Source: Photobacterium sanctipauli (GTDB lineage Bacteria; Pseudomonadota; Gammaproteobacteria; Enterobacterales; Vibrionaceae). From it: 64,000 nt of DNA. Below are positions 19,225 to 29,211 of this stretch, one piece after another. Numbering within the stretch: the stretch's first letter is position 1; the number at the start of each line of letters is the position of its first letter. The position numbers were made by a program, and so were the translations under genes. Location: positions 1 to 64,000 of the forward strand of contig NZ_PYMA01000001.1 in the NCBI RefSeq assembly GCF_003026495.1, given 5' to 3'. The notes beneath the pieces are model-generated. The model had not been told where the DNA came from and made no database searches. It was given only the letters and a program-made list of their open reading frames with translations.

Positions 19225-20133
19225 TTACGCTTGGCCTGCGCCAGTCAATAGCTCGGCCTCGCGAGCCATTTTTTGCAAATTATTAAAACCTAATGTGGCA
19301 TAAGTCAGTGGGTGAGCGACGGCGGGATCTTGCTCTGCTTCCACCACAAGCCAACCTTGGTAGTTCGCTTGCTTTAACTGCTCGAATACCGCCGGATAAT
19401 TCACGCAACCATCGCCAGGCACGGTAAATACCCCGTCCAGCACCGCATTTAAGAAGCTGTCTTTGCGGTTTTTCACTGCCGCCAACACGTCGGCACGCAC
19501 ATCTTTAGTGTGAACATGGTTAATTCGATGCGCCCAGCGCGAAGCAACCGCCACAGGGTCTGCCCCCGCAAAGGTTAGGTGCCCGGTATCTAGCAGCAGA
19601 CCCACATCTTCTGTGGTGTATTCCATCAGGTTATCAATGTCTTCGGCACTCTCGATAACCGTTCCCATATGGTGATGGTAAGCAACCTGTACGCCTTGGC
19701 TTTTGGTGTAGGCAGCGAACTCACTTAACTTTTTGCCGTATTCCTGCCACTTCTCGGCTGGGAATTTAGGACGCAAGTAAACCGGTGTATCTTGCTGGCC
19801 ATGAATACAATCTGTCACTTCGGCAAACACCATCACATTCGCACCCAGTTCACGCAGCAAAGTAAGGTGGGGCTGAACCGCTTCAATTTCTTCTTCAACC
19901 GAACGCGTTAGCAGCTCACCTGAATACCAACCCGAGACCAGTTTCAAATCATGCTTAGCCAAAATAGGGCCTAGTACACTCGCCTCACGAGGGAACTTAT
20001 TACCAAGTTCGAAGCCCGCAAACCCCGCTTGACGACCTTCTGTTAGGCAAGTGGCCAGCGGCGTTTCAGCACCTAGAGATGGCAGGTCATCATTCGTCCA
20101 TGTCAGTGGGTTAATACCTAATTGAACAGTCAT
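19225..20133 (-). CDS. iolE: Myo-inosose-2 dehydratase, IolE (copy 1)
   Basis: IolE dehydrates 2-keto-myo-inositol to the trihydroxycyclohexanedione. The 302-residue protein is a xylose-isomerase-like TIM barrel. The start MTVQLGINPLTWTNDDLPSLG is the typical IolE N-terminus. The metal and substrate residues fall in GFELGNKFPRE, VAYHHHMGTVIES, LLLDTGHLTFAG and RINHVHTKDVR. It lies 11 bp after iolD and 16 bp before iolA. It is a paralogue of the cluster 2 protein at 58452-59345; the two differ clearly along the chain. Confidence 0.95.
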   Translation of the reverse strand: MTVQLGINPLTWTNDDLPSLGAETPLATCLTEGRQAGFAGFELGNKFPREASVLGPILAKHDLKLVSGWYSGELLTRSVEEEIEAVQPHLTLLRELGANVMVFAEVTDCIHGQQDTPVYLRPKFPAEKWQEYGKKLSEFAAYTKSQGVQVAYHHHMGTVIESAEDIDNLMEYTTEDVGLLLDTGHLTFAGADPVAVASRWAHRINHVHTKDVRADVLAAVKNRKDSFLNAVLDGVFTVPGDGCVNYPAVFEQLKQANYQGWLVVEAEQDPAVAHPLTYATLGFNNLQKMAREAELLTGAGQA

Positions 20134-20144
20134 ACTACTTCTCC

Positions 20145-21995
20145 TTAAATAACTTGCTGCTGTTTGGCGAGTTCGTAACGCTTTCTTGCCTCACGGACTT
20201 GCTCTCGCTCAGAAACTTCAGGTACAGCGACTTCCCACCATGAACCACCCGATTCGGTGGTACTCAACGGATCAGTATCGAGGGTAATGACATAGGTAGA
20301 TGTCGCCTGCTTGGCGCGAACCAAGGCTTGCTCTAGTTCCGCAATGTTGCCAACTTTCTCAGCCTGTGCCCCCAACGAACGAGCATGAGCTGCGAAATCA
20401 GTTTTCGGCGCGCCTTCTTCGATGGTGTTGCAGTCTTGCAATAGGTTGTTGAACCCGGCACCGCCACAGGCTTGCTGTAGGCGGTTGATACAGCCAAAAC
20501 CACGGTTATCAAGCACCACAAGCACCAACTTATGGCCAAGCATCACTGAGGTAGAGATTTCGGAGTTCAACATCAGATAAGAGCCATCTCCGATCATCAC
20601 AAACACATCAGAGTCAGGCTTCGCCATTTTTACGCCCAGCCCACCGGCAATCTCATAACCCATGCAAGAGAAGCCATATTCAAGGTGGTAGCCTTTGTCG
20701 TATCGGGTACGCCATAGCTTGTGCAACTCTCCAGGCAAGCCGCCCGCTGCACATACCACAATGTCTTTGTCACTGGCTGCGCGGTTGACCGCACCAATCA
20801 CTTCGGCATCTGTCGGAAGCTCGGTACCGCGATCGGTCATTGCAATAGACACGGTTTCATTCCACTGCTGACGCAATGTTTCAGCCTTGTCTTTCCAACT
20901 TCCGTCGGTCTGCCAACCCGCCAACTCAGCGGTTAGTTTCGGCAGTGTTACCTTGGCATCTGCGACCAATGGCGTGCCGTAGTGTTTGGTGGCATCAAAT
21001 CCATTGACGTTCAGCGATACAATCTTGGCATCTTGTTTAAATAACGCTCTTGAACTCGATGTGAAGTCTTGCAAACGGCTACCGACCGCAATAATCACGT
21101 CAGCTTCAGCAGCCAAGGTATTTACCGCTGCCGACCCCGTCACACCAATCGAGCCAAGGTTGCAACTATGATCCCACGGCAAGGCACCTTTGCCCGCTTG
21201 GGTCTCACCGACAGGCAGTTGATAAGTTTCGACAAAGTCACGGAACTGACTTAAAGCACCGGCGTAATGGATACCACCGCCCGCAATGACCAGTGGCTGC
21301 TTGGCATTTTTAATGAGTTCGATAACTTGGGCCAACTCGTGCTCATCGGCCCCCGGTCGACGCACGCGATGCACGGTTTCTTTAAAGAAGTGCAACGGGT
21401 AGTCAAACGCCATGGTTTGAACGTCTTGCGGTAGTGCTATTGTTGCAGGCCCGCACTCGACTGGGTCAGTCAGCACACGCATGGCCTGTGGCAAGCTATT
21501 CAATAATTGCTCAGGGCGAGTAATGCGGTCAAAGAAGCGGCTTACCGGCTTGAAACAATCATTAGGCGTAATGGTGGCATCGCTCCAGTCTTCCACTTGC
21601 TGCAACACCGGATCCGGTTCACGTGTTGCAAAGGTGTCGCCCGGTAGCAGAAGAACAGGCAAGCGGTTTACATGCGCTAGTGCAGCAGCAGTAACCATAT
21701 TCAATGCGCCCGGCCCTACCGATGTCGTTGCTGCCATCATCTGCTGGCGGTTATTGGCCTTGGCGAAGGCAATGGCACTGTGCGCCATTGCTTGCTCATT
21801 ATGGGCCCGGTAAGTCGGTAATTCATCGTTGGCGTGATATAGCGCTTCACCCAGGCCAGCAACATTGCCGTGGCCGAAGATAGCGAACACACCCGCGAAC
21901 ATCGGCTTAATGTCGCCGTCAATGTCAACTTTCTGCGCTTGCAGGTATTTCACCAACGCTTGCGCCATTGTTAGACGAATCGTATTAGTACTCAT
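20145..21995 (-). CDS. iolD: 3D-trihydroxycyclohexane-1,2-dione hydrolase, IolD (copy 1)
   Basis: IolD opens the ring of the dione to 5-deoxy-glucuronate with thiamine diphosphate. The 616-residue protein has the three-domain TPP enzyme layout. The catalytic Glu region is in the N-terminal part (HNEQAMAHSAIAFAKAN), and the TPP/Mg motif is FVMIGDGSYLMLNSEISTSV near 460. I choose the ATG at 21995 behind GGGAG; an upstream codon inside iolC would add ten residues. It starts 11 bp after the iolC stop, so iolC-iolD-iolE-iolA form one operon. A second, diverged copy lies at 56466-58337. Confidence 0.95.
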   Translation of the reverse strand: MSTNTIRLTMAQALVKYLQAQKVDIDGDIKPMFAGVFAIFGHGNVAGLGEALYHANDELPTYRAHNEQAMAHSAIAFAKANNRQQMMAATTSVGPGALNMVTAAALAHVNRLPVLLLPGDTFATREPDPVLQQVEDWSDATITPNDCFKPVSRFFDRITRPEQLLNSLPQAMRVLTDPVECGPATIALPQDVQTMAFDYPLHFFKETVHRVRRPGADEHELAQVIELIKNAKQPLVIAGGGIHYAGALSQFRDFVETYQLPVGETQAGKGALPWDHSCNLGSIGVTGSAAVNTLAAEADVIIAVGSRLQDFTSSSRALFKQDAKIVSLNVNGFDATKHYGTPLVADAKVTLPKLTAELAGWQTDGSWKDKAETLRQQWNETVSIAMTDRGTELPTDAEVIGAVNRAASDKDIVVCAAGGLPGELHKLWRTRYDKGYHLEYGFSCMGYEIAGGLGVKMAKPDSDVFVMIGDGSYLMLNSEISTSVMLGHKLVLVVLDNRGFGCINRLQQACGGAGFNNLLQDCNTIEEGAPKTDFAAHARSLGAQAEKVGNIAELEQALVRAKQATSTYVITLDTDPLSTTESGGSWWEVAVPEVSEREQVREARKRYELAKQQQVI

Positions 21996-22006
21996 TTTTA
22001 CTCTCC

Positions 22007-23914
22007 CTAACCGCGCTGACGCCATAACGAAATGAGGTTGTGGTAGTTTTGCTTGATTTGTGCAATCAAACCCGCGTCATCAATTTCATTTGCCAACCAA
22101 AGCCGTGATGGCTGACCGAAAATAGTCCTGCCAATAGCAAAGCCTTTCACAGTGCCGTTGCGAGCTGCAGCATTAAAGCCCGCTTTCAGCTCATCCTCTG
22201 GCGCATCGAGACCAAGCAAGACAACTCCGCGGCAATGGCTATCACGCTCTTGGATTAAATCGTCAACTGCTTGCCAAGACGCTTCAGCCATTGGCGGCAA
22301 CTTCCACCAGTCAGGTTTCACGCCTAGGTTATAGAAGCGCTGCATTGCACGAAGATACAAGGCATCGGTACGTTCCATATCGGCAGGAAGGATGACTTCA
22401 AGCAACAATTCATGACCGGTTTTACAGCAAGCTTGATAAACTTCCTTCACTTGCCTTTCTTGCTCTAGGCGAAGTGAATGCTGATCTTCCGGGTGGAAGA
22501 ACACCAAGCACTTAACAACATGTTCTAGTGGCCAATCAATTAACTGAGAGCCGATGTTGCCATGCTCAAGCTGAAGTGGACGGGAAGCCGGCAGCTCAAT
22601 TGGGCGGCCTATCCACCAGCCTTCACCGGTAATCTCATTCAATACGTCTTGACCAAATGTACTATCGCAAAGCAGACCTGCCTTGCCGTTCAAGCCCGCT
22701 TCTTCAGCCACTTCTCGGCTAGCCTGTAGAATCAGCTTTTTCAATGGCTTAACGCGCGCAATATCGGCACCTGCTTCTCGGGCCATATCGACAAATTGGA
22801 TACGGTGGTCGAAAGCCAGCACACACAGCTCATCCCATTCTTTATCTCGGGTCGTCACACGGTGTAGATGGTTCAAGCGAACATCCAAGTCGGGACGTGG
22901 TACTTCATGAGCACGTGCAAGATAGTCGTCCAACTCTTCTTTTGATGGCATCGCCGGTGCACAACCATGACGAGACACCACCAGTGCGCCACACGCATTG
23001 GCATAAGCACACGCTTTTTCCCAACCTTCTTCGTTCAAATAACCTCGAAGAAGACCAGACATAAAGGCATCACCCGCACCAAGGACATTGAGTACATCAA
23101 CGCGCACACCTTGAACAGTGATCCCTTCATCTAAATCATTAGGAATATCACCTGTGAATACTGAGCACCCTAGTGGACCGCGTTTGCATACCAGCTCAGC
23201 ATTACTTACCTCACGGACCGCTTTCAACGCTTCTACTGTGTCGGTAGGGCCACCCGCAATATGGAACTCCTCTTCCGTTCCCACGATGAGGTCAAACAAC
23301 CCCAGTACTTCAAGCAGCTGCTCAGTCACCTTGCCCGATTCGATAAAACGGGTTTCCCCATCGCCTAGGCTAGTTAAGCCCCACAGCACCGGGCGATAAT
23401 CAATATCAATGGCTGTTTTAACGCCATGCTTGCGGGCATAGCGCAATGCGGTCAGTACTGCTTCACGGGTATTTGGGTGTGATAAGTGAGTACCAGTAAT
23501 TGCCAAGCAACGTGCTGACGCAATGTAGTCTTCATCTATATCATCCGCTGTGATAGCCATATCGGCACAGTTGTCACGGTAGAATATCAGTGGAAAGGTA
23601 TCTTCATCTTTAATACCAAGGATCACCAATGCAGTCAGGCGCTCTTTATCAGTGATCAGGTTACTGGTATCAACACCAACCCTTTGCAGCTCTTCACGGA
23701 GAAAGCGTCCCATATGCTCATCGCCCACTCGCGCTAGCATAGAAGACTTCAGCCCCTGCCTGGCGGTACCGTAGGCGACATTACCCGATGAGCCGCCAAG
23801 GTACTTAGAGAAAGTGCCCATATCTTCAAGGCGTGCACCAATTTGCTGCCCATACAAGTCGACGGCCACTCGCCCCATACAAATAAGATCCAATTTCTTA
23901 TTGCTGGTATTCAT
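22007..23914 (-). CDS. iolC: IolC kinase fused to a DUF2090 aldolase-like domain
   Basis: The N-terminal part (about residues 1-330) is a PfkB-type 5-dehydro-2-deoxygluconokinase with YLGGSSGNVAYGTARQG and the C-terminal NVLGAGDAFMSGLLRGY anion-hole motif. The C-terminal part (about 340-630) is a DUF2090 domain (LCVLAFDHRIQFVDMAREAG), related to class I aldolases, which in fused proteins is thought to cleave the phosphorylated product. So one chain may do two steps. The ATG at 23914 has GGAG at the right spacing; the first codon in the frame is GTG. It heads the minus-strand operon, and operator-like palindromes lie in the divergent promoter region. Confidence 0.93.
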   Translation of the reverse strand: MNTSNKKLDLICMGRVAVDLYGQQIGARLEDMGTFSKYLGGSSGNVAYGTARQGLKSSMLARVGDEHMGRFLREELQRVGVDTSNLITDKERLTALVILGIKDEDTFPLIFYRDNCADMAITADDIDEDYIASARCLAITGTHLSHPNTREAVLTALRYARKHGVKTAIDIDYRPVLWGLTSLGDGETRFIESGKVTEQLLEVLGLFDLIVGTEEEFHIAGGPTDTVEALKAVREVSNAELVCKRGPLGCSVFTGDIPNDLDEGITVQGVRVDVLNVLGAGDAFMSGLLRGYLNEEGWEKACAYANACGALVVSRHGCAPAMPSKEELDDYLARAHEVPRPDLDVRLNHLHRVTTRDKEWDELCVLAFDHRIQFVDMAREAGADIARVKPLKKLILQASREVAEEAGLNGKAGLLCDSTFGQDVLNEITGEGWWIGRPIELPASRPLQLEHGNIGSQLIDWPLEHVVKCLVFFHPEDQHSLRLEQERQVKEVYQACCKTGHELLLEVILPADMERTDALYLRAMQRFYNLGVKPDWWKLPPMAEASWQAVDDLIQERDSHCRGVVLLGLDAPEDELKAGFNAAARNGTVKGFAIGRTIFGQPSRLWLANEIDDAGLIAQIKQNYHNLISLWRQRG

Positions 23915-24042
23915 CCTTTCCACTCCTTTCTATAACTACATCAAGTAGTTAAGAACCATTCTGATAGTGACTGAACTGATTATCACATAGCGTGTTAAAC
24001 CGAACTGTTTCAGCACTCACCGTTTCGATAAGTCGACTATAC

Positions 24043-24056
24043 GAAATATTTATTTC
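24043..24056. promoter_or_regulatory. Candidate inositol-regulator operator (GAAATATTTATTTC)
   Basis: This is a GAAA-N6-TTTC palindrome in the iolC/ibpA divergent region, with the same half-sites and spacing as the sites at 24150, 29212, 32306, 59431, 59497 and 59649. The RpiR-type regulator of cluster 1 or 2 is the likely ligand, by inference from position. Confidence 0.6.
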
Positions 24057-24149
24057 ATTTAAAATGAAAAACGAAACAAGCATATTTATTTGTGATCTAG
24101 GTAGAACTTTTAATTTCCATGCCAATCTTTGAATCACCCTGATGCAAAT

Positions 24150-24163
24150 GAAAAATATTTTTC
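24150..24163. promoter_or_regulatory. Candidate inositol-regulator operator (perfect GAAAAATATTTTTC)
   Basis: This is a perfect 14-bp palindrome, extended to 18 bp (ATGAAAAATATTTTTCAT), in the iolC/ibpA divergent region. The same 14-mer appears twice in the cluster 2 control region. Confidence 0.7.
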
Positions 24164-24548
24164 ATATGTGTACAACACTATTTTCACATTTCATTTTTAA
24201 GCAAACAAACCAATAAAGATCAATGGCTTAGCTTAAAGCACAAATAAACACCAAAAATAAAATCTTAAAAATCAATACTTTAAACATCAAGCGTGATATG
24301 AAACATAAATTTCAATGAGACCCAGTTAACAATTTTGTTATTTCAATTCAATCAGGGGTGGTCATTAATTAATCCGAGGCATATAGTTTGTTACATAAAA
24401 ATAATAAATTTATTCCAACTCAACGTGAAACAGCTTTCTGAACAAATTTTCCGTTCAAGAAAGCAAATAGCACTAAAACGTCAATTTTTATGAAACATAC
24501 ATTCCGCCCAAGATGACGTTTTGGTACACAATAATAAAGGAGGCAACA

Positions 24549-25553
24549 ATGCCATCACTGATGCATGGATTTACTTCTCTACTCACACACTGTATTTCGA
24601 CGACAAAAACATTATCCAAAGGCTTACTGCGCAAGTTTGCCGTAGTGGGTGCAGTTCTTTTACTTGCTGCCTGTGGCGGTGAAGAAGATGAAGGCAAAAC
24701 AAGGATTGGGGTCGCTATCCCGAACTTTGACGATACCTTCATGGTTTATATGAAAGACTCAATGGCGAAATACGCCGAGGAGCTTGGTGATGTCGAGTTA
24801 ATTTTCGTTGACGCCAAAGAGGATACTGTTAAGCAGCTTGGCCAAATCCAAAACTTCATTGTCCAACAAGTTGACGGCATTATCTTGGTACCGGTAAATA
24901 CCGATGCAACCCAACCAATGACAGATAGTATCCAAAAAGCTGGCATCGAATTGGTCTTCCTAAACCGTCGCCCTTCTTACCTACCTGAGAATGTCTACTA
25001 CGTGGGTTCTGATGAAGTTAAATTTGGTGAAACCCAAGCTGAGTTTGCGGCTAGCAAACTAAAAGAAGGCGGCAATGTCGGTATCATTATGGGTATGCTT
25101 ACCCAAGAAGCAGCACTTGGTCGTACTAAGGGTGCAGAAGAATTCTTCTCTGATAAACCTGAATTCCAAGTTGTTCGTAAACAAACAGGCCTATGGCAGC
25201 GTTCTCAGGGCATGATTGTTATGGAAAACTGGATCAACTCAGGCGACAAAATCGACATCATCCTTGCAAACAACGATGACATGGCGCTGGGTGCAATCCA
25301 AGCCCTACAAGCGGCAGGCAAACTTGACGAGACCATTGTTGTCGGTGTTGATGCAACACCAGATGGCATCATGGCGATTAAAAGCGGCAGCCTAAATGGC
25401 ACCGTATTCCAGGATGGTAACGCGCAAGCACGTGGCGCTATTGATGCAACGTTGAACGCCATCAACGACAAGCCAAACGAAAAAGTCACTTGGATCCCTG
25501 CTGAACTTGTCACTCAAGACAACCTAGCTGAATTTCAAGCGAAAAACGGCTAA
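24549..25553 (+). CDS. ibpA: Inositol ABC transporter substrate-binding lipoprotein
   Basis: This 334-residue protein is the periplasmic or lipid-anchored sugar-binding protein of a CUT2-type ABC transporter. From the ATG at 24549 (behind GGAGGC) a signal with lipobox LLAACG is seen near residue 45. The mature part is a Periplasmic-binding protein type I fold: IGVAIPNFDDTFMVYMKDSM at the start, IILVPVNTDATQPMTDSI and, later, DIILANNDDMALGAIQALQA. The signal is unusually long for such proteins. Inositol is inferred because it sits divergent from iolCDEA, followed by its ATPase and permease. Ribose-type sugars are the alternative. Confidence 0.88.
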   Translation: MPSLMHGFTSLLTHCISTTKTLSKGLLRKFAVVGAVLLLAACGGEEDEGKTRIGVAIPNFDDTFMVYMKDSMAKYAEELGDVELIFVDAKEDTVKQLGQIQNFIVQQVDGIILVPVNTDATQPMTDSIQKAGIELVFLNRRPSYLPENVYYVGSDEVKFGETQAEFAASKLKEGGNVGIIMGMLTQEAALGRTKGAEEFFSDKPEFQVVRKQTGLWQRSQGMIVMENWINSGDKIDIILANNDDMALGAIQALQAAGKLDETIVVGVDATPDGIMAIKSGSLNGTVFQDGNAQARGAIDATLNAINDKPNEKVTWIPAELVTQDNLAEFQAKNG

Positions 25554-25634
25554 CCACCTCCCTCACTAACATCCTAATAATCCGGCTCTGCATACTGTGA
25601 CTACGTTGCAGAGCCCATTCTGGAGCAAATCAGT

Positions 25635-27128
25635 ATGAGCCAAGTAATACTTGAGATGCGCGGTATTACCAAAACCTTTCCCGGTGTAAAGGCACTCGAT
25701 AATGTGCAGCTGACCCTAAAGAAAGGCCGCGTAATGGCACTCATGGGTGAAAATGGGGCAGGAAAATCAACCCTAATGAAGGTGCTGTTTGGCACATACC
25801 ATAGGGATGCAGGCACGATACGCTATCAGGGTGAGCTTGTTGACTTCTCGGGCGCTAAAGAATCACTTGAAAGTGGTATTTCAATGATTCACCAGGAGTT
25901 ATCACCTGTGCTGCACCGTAATATTGCAGAAAATATCTGGCTTGGTCGTGAGCCGCTAAAAGGCCCGCTGCGCTTAATCGACCATACCAAAATGTATGCC
26001 GACACCGAGGCACTGCTAAAACGCCTCGATTTGGACCTCGACCCTCGCACTTTAATGAGCGATCTAACGGTTGCTACCATGCAGATGGTCGAAATTGCCA
26101 AAGCAATTTCTTTCGATTCGAAAATCATCATTATGGATGAGCCAACATCTGCATTGACTGATAAAGAGGTTGCCCATCTATTTGAAATTATCGAGATGCT
26201 TAAATCTCAAGGTGTAGCAATGGTCTACATCAGCCACAAAATGGATGAAATCTTCAAAATTTGTGATGACATCACCGTATTCCGGGATGGCTGCTATATC
26301 GGTGAACGTGAGGCCAAAGATACCAATAATGAAGAGTTGGTACAGATGATGGTAGGCCGAGACTTAGGCGATGTGTTCCCTCCCCCAACAGCGAAGCCGG
26401 GCAAAATCCGCCTTGAAGTGAAAAACCTTGCCGTTGAAGGCGCATTTGAAGATATTAGCTTCAAACTGCATGAAGGTGAGATCCTCGGTATCGCCGGCCT
26501 GGTGGGCGCTGGGCGTACCGAACTTATCGAAACTCTATTCGGTGTTCGCGATAAAGACGTCGGTGAAATCTGGATCAATGGCGAAGAAGTGGAGATCCGC
26601 ACCCCGCAAGATGCCATCAGCCACAAAATGGCCTTCCTCACCGAAGACCGCCGCCATTCAGGGCTGTACCTGATGCTGGATATCTTCGCTAACACTTCTA
26701 TTGCCCACTTAGACGCTTACAAAAGTCGCGTGACCAATGTGCTCGACGTGCGCAAAATGCGCTCAGACAGTGAAGACCATTGTAAAAAGCTGAAAGTGAA
26801 AACCCCTCACATGAGCGAAGCCATCGACAACCTCAGCGGCGGCAACCAGCAAAAAGTGCTGCTGGCGCGGTGGATGCTAACAAAACCCGACATTTTGTTC
26901 CTTGATGAGCCAACCCGAGGTATCGACGTCGGGGCTAAATCGGAAATCTATAAGCTGATGCGCCTGCTTACCGGTATGGGTAAGAGCTTGGTGATGATCT
27001 CATCAGAGCTACCTGAAGTGATTGGTATGAGTGACCGCGTCTTGGTGATGCACGAAGGTAAATTGAAAGGACATCTCGAAGGTAGTGACGCTACCCAAGA
27101 AAAGATCATGTCGATGGCCCTAGCCTAG
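25635..27128 (+). CDS. iatA: Inositol-type ABC transporter ATP-binding protein
   Basis: This 497-residue CUT2-family ATPase has two nucleotide-binding domains. The first has Walker A GENGAGKSTLMKVLFG near residue 38 and Walker B IIIMDEPTSALTDKE near 165. The second has a degenerate Walker A (GLVGAGRTELIETLFG), an intact signature LSGGNQQKVLLARW, and ILFLDEPTRGIDVGAKSEIY. This is normal for RbsA/IatA proteins. It is 82 bp after ibpA and 79 bp before the permease gene. The substrate is inferred from the neighbouring iol genes. Confidence 0.93.
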   Translation: MSQVILEMRGITKTFPGVKALDNVQLTLKKGRVMALMGENGAGKSTLMKVLFGTYHRDAGTIRYQGELVDFSGAKESLESGISMIHQELSPVLHRNIAENIWLGREPLKGPLRLIDHTKMYADTEALLKRLDLDLDPRTLMSDLTVATMQMVEIAKAISFDSKIIIMDEPTSALTDKEVAHLFEIIEMLKSQGVAMVYISHKMDEIFKICDDITVFRDGCYIGEREAKDTNNEELVQMMVGRDLGDVFPPPTAKPGKIRLEVKNLAVEGAFEDISFKLHEGEILGIAGLVGAGRTELIETLFGVRDKDVGEIWINGEEVEIRTPQDAISHKMAFLTEDRRHSGLYLMLDIFANTSIAHLDAYKSRVTNVLDVRKMRSDSEDHCKKLKVKTPHMSEAIDNLSGGNQQKVLLARWMLTKPDILFLDEPTRGIDVGAKSEIYKLMRLLTGMGKSLVMISSELPEVIGMSDRVLVMHEGKLKGHLEGSDATQEKIMSMALA

Positions 27129-27206
27129 CACCACATAAAAACAGAACAGTTAACAGTCTCCCTATAGCACAGGGTGACGCAATAAAATTATTCAAGGAAA
27201 GTCATT

Positions 27207-28223
27207 ATGATTGCGAAGTTAATTGAAGCAACGTCTGATTCGAAATCGCCACATAATTACAAACGATTTATTTCGAAGTATGCGATCTATTTTGTCTTCA
27301 TTGCCATGTGTGTGGTGATGTCGATTCTATCACCGGTATTCCTCACCGTTGCCAACTTGCTTAACGTTGTCACCCAAATGGCCAGTATCGGCCTATTGGC
27401 ATTGGGTGTCACCATCATCATTATTACCCGAGGTATCGACCTGTCGTCCGGTTCGGTTCTTGCGGTCGCCGCGGTTGCATCAGCCAGTATGGCGCAGACC
27501 CTAGATTGGGGAATGCGGATGTACCCGAACATGCCAGAACTGCCGATTATTGTGCCAATTCTTGTGGCATTAGCCGTAGGTGCACTTTGTGGTTATATCA
27601 ATGGTGCTTTGATTGCCTACACAGGTATTCCCCCGTTCATCGCAACACTGGGGATGATGATCATCGCCCGTGGTGCTGCCCTACTCTACTCTGACGGGCG
27701 CCCAGTCAGTAGCCTGATTGATTCTTACCAGTGGATAGGCCAAGGCACGGTTGCGGGTATTCCTGTTCCGGTGATTATATTCATAGTCATGGCAATCGTG
27801 TCTTATATCCTGCTTAACTACACCCGATTCGGTAAATATGCCTACGCCATTGGTGGCAACGAAACAGCAGCCTATGTGTCAGGTATTAATGTTAAGAAAT
27901 ACAAAATCTTAGTTTATACCTATGCGGGTCTTCTCGCCGGTATCGCTGCCCTTATCCTATCGGCACGTATCAACTCTGGTCAGCCTGGTCTGGGTGTCAT
28001 GTACGAGCTTGATGCCATCGCCTCTGCAACCGTTGGTGGCGTCTCGCACGCCGGTGGTATCGGCACCATTCAAGGCACCATCATCGGTACCATGATAATG
28101 GGTGTACTCCAAAACGGACTCGACCTACTGAACGTTTCCGCCTACTGGCAGCAAGTCGTTAAGGGCTTGGTCATCGTCGTCGCTGTGGTCTTCGATATGA
28201 AACGCCAGAAGAAGAGTAAATAG
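27207..28223 (+). CDS. iatP: Inositol-type ABC transporter permease
   Basis: This 338-residue membrane protein is of the RbsC/XylH permease family. Hydrophobic segments cover most of the chain, and the conserved GRGIDLSSGSVLAVAAV, ALIAYTGIPPFIATLG and YAIGGNETAAYVSGINVKKY motifs fix the family. It partners with the preceding ATPase and binding protein; the ATPase and permease genes lie close together. A hairpin with a long T-run follows at 28288. Inositol is the most likely substrate from context. Confidence 0.92.
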   Translation: MIAKLIEATSDSKSPHNYKRFISKYAIYFVFIAMCVVMSILSPVFLTVANLLNVVTQMASIGLLALGVTIIIITRGIDLSSGSVLAVAAVASASMAQTLDWGMRMYPNMPELPIIVPILVALAVGALCGYINGALIAYTGIPPFIATLGMMIIARGAALLYSDGRPVSSLIDSYQWIGQGTVAGIPVPVIIFIVMAIVSYILLNYTRFGKYAYAIGGNETAAYVSGINVKKYKILVYTYAGLLAGIAALILSARINSGQPGLGVMYELDAIASATVGGVSHAGGIGTIQGTIIGTMIMGVLQNGLDLLNVSAYWQQVVKGLVIVVAVVFDMKRQKKSK

Positions 28224-28287
28224 GTTTATCAGTAATTGAAAAATACAAAAACGAATTAACTTTACTGTAGGGCTTCACGTTGAAGTG

Positions 28288-28322
28288 GCCACGTTTCCCC
28301 CCTAGGTGCGTGGCTTTTTTTT
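28288..28322 (+). terminator. Terminator of the ABC transporter operon
   Basis: GCCACG and CGTGGC pair with a 15-nt loop, followed by eight T. It lies between iatP and the TrmK-like gene and points along the plus strand. Confidence 0.85.
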
Positions 28323-28419
28323 CGCACAAATGCTCATCTCTCTGCCAGAGAAGCGACTTGCTATAGGAAAGAAAACCTTTAAAATGCGCGCGGTTTAACA
28401 CGTAATCAGGCGCTTCATA

Positions 28420-29088
28420 GTGAAACTCAGTAAAAGATTAAAGCAGATAGAACAAATGGTAACACCTGGCTATACCCACATTTGGGATTGCTGCTGCGAC
28501 CATGGGCTTATCGGTGCCGCCCTATTGTCGCGACTATCTGCAGAATGTGTTCATTTCGTTGATATTGTTCCTGAGCTAATGTTGACAGTAGAAAGCAACC
28601 TACAACGCTTCTATCCGGAAGGCGCTTGGGAAGTGCACTGCCAAGATGTTTCGGCTCTCCCTCTTAGTCAATTTGAGGGCAAACAGCTTGTTATCATCGC
28701 CGGCGTAGGCGGCGACTTAATGGCCGAACTGGTTGAATCGATTTACCATCACCACCAAAACAGGAATATTGATTTCTTGCTGTGTCCGGTAAACAACCCA
28801 TTTACGCTACGCCAAAAGTTAATCGAATTAGATTTTGGCCTAAAGCAAGAAGTGCTAATTGAGGATAACCAACGCTTTTACGAAATTATGCTCGTCTCAT
28901 CGATGATTGAGAAAAATGACCCCATTGATGCCGTTGGCAGCCAAATTTGGCAAACAAATTGCGCCAAACAAGAAGATGTCATCGCAAGGTACATCACCAA
29001 AACGCTAAACCACTATCGTCGCCTCCAGCGGGGAAATACCGGCAATGTGGCAGAAATCATCAACGGTTATAGCGCGGTCGTCGTTTAA
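28420..29088 (+). CDS. trmK: tRNA (adenine(22)-N(1))-methyltransferase-like, TrmK family
   Basis: This 222-residue Rossmann-fold SAM-dependent methyltransferase resembles TrmK (COG2384), which methylates A22 of tRNA in Bacillus. The N-terminal helix with SKRLKQIEQMVTPGYTHIWD and the SAM motif WDCCCDHGLIGAALL are visible, followed by IIAGVGGDLMAELVESI and the LLCPVNNPFTLRQKLIE motif. Its target in proteobacteria is less certain. It stands between inositol transport and rpiR genes but has its own upstream terminator and no obvious link to inositol use. Confidence 0.78.
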   Translation: MKLSKRLKQIEQMVTPGYTHIWDCCCDHGLIGAALLSRLSAECVHFVDIVPELMLTVESNLQRFYPEGAWEVHCQDVSALPLSQFEGKQLVIIAGVGGDLMAELVESIYHHHQNRNIDFLLCPVNNPFTLRQKLIELDFGLKQEVLIEDNQRFYEIMLVSSMIEKNDPIDAVGSQIWQTNCAKQEDVIARYITKTLNHYRRLQRGNTGNVAEIINGYSAVVV

Positions 29089-29211
29089 AGCCTCATACAG
29101 ATGACATTCTAGAGTACATACCGATTAGAAAGTGCCGGGGTGCTGGCTATGCTTTACTGCCCGCACGCTTTGGAATGTATATTCTAATAATGAATATATG
29201 TGTCAATTTAT

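Larger units (their letters stand above)
23915..24548. promoter_or_regulatory. Divergent iolC / ibpA control region
   Basis: This AT-rich 634-bp gap separates the iolCDEA operon from the inositol ABC transporter operon. It contains two GAAA-N6-TTTC palindromes (24043 and 24150) and GGAGGC before the ibpA ATG. Both operons should have promoters here. No open frame of convincing length or other RNA gene was seen. Confidence 0.7.
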
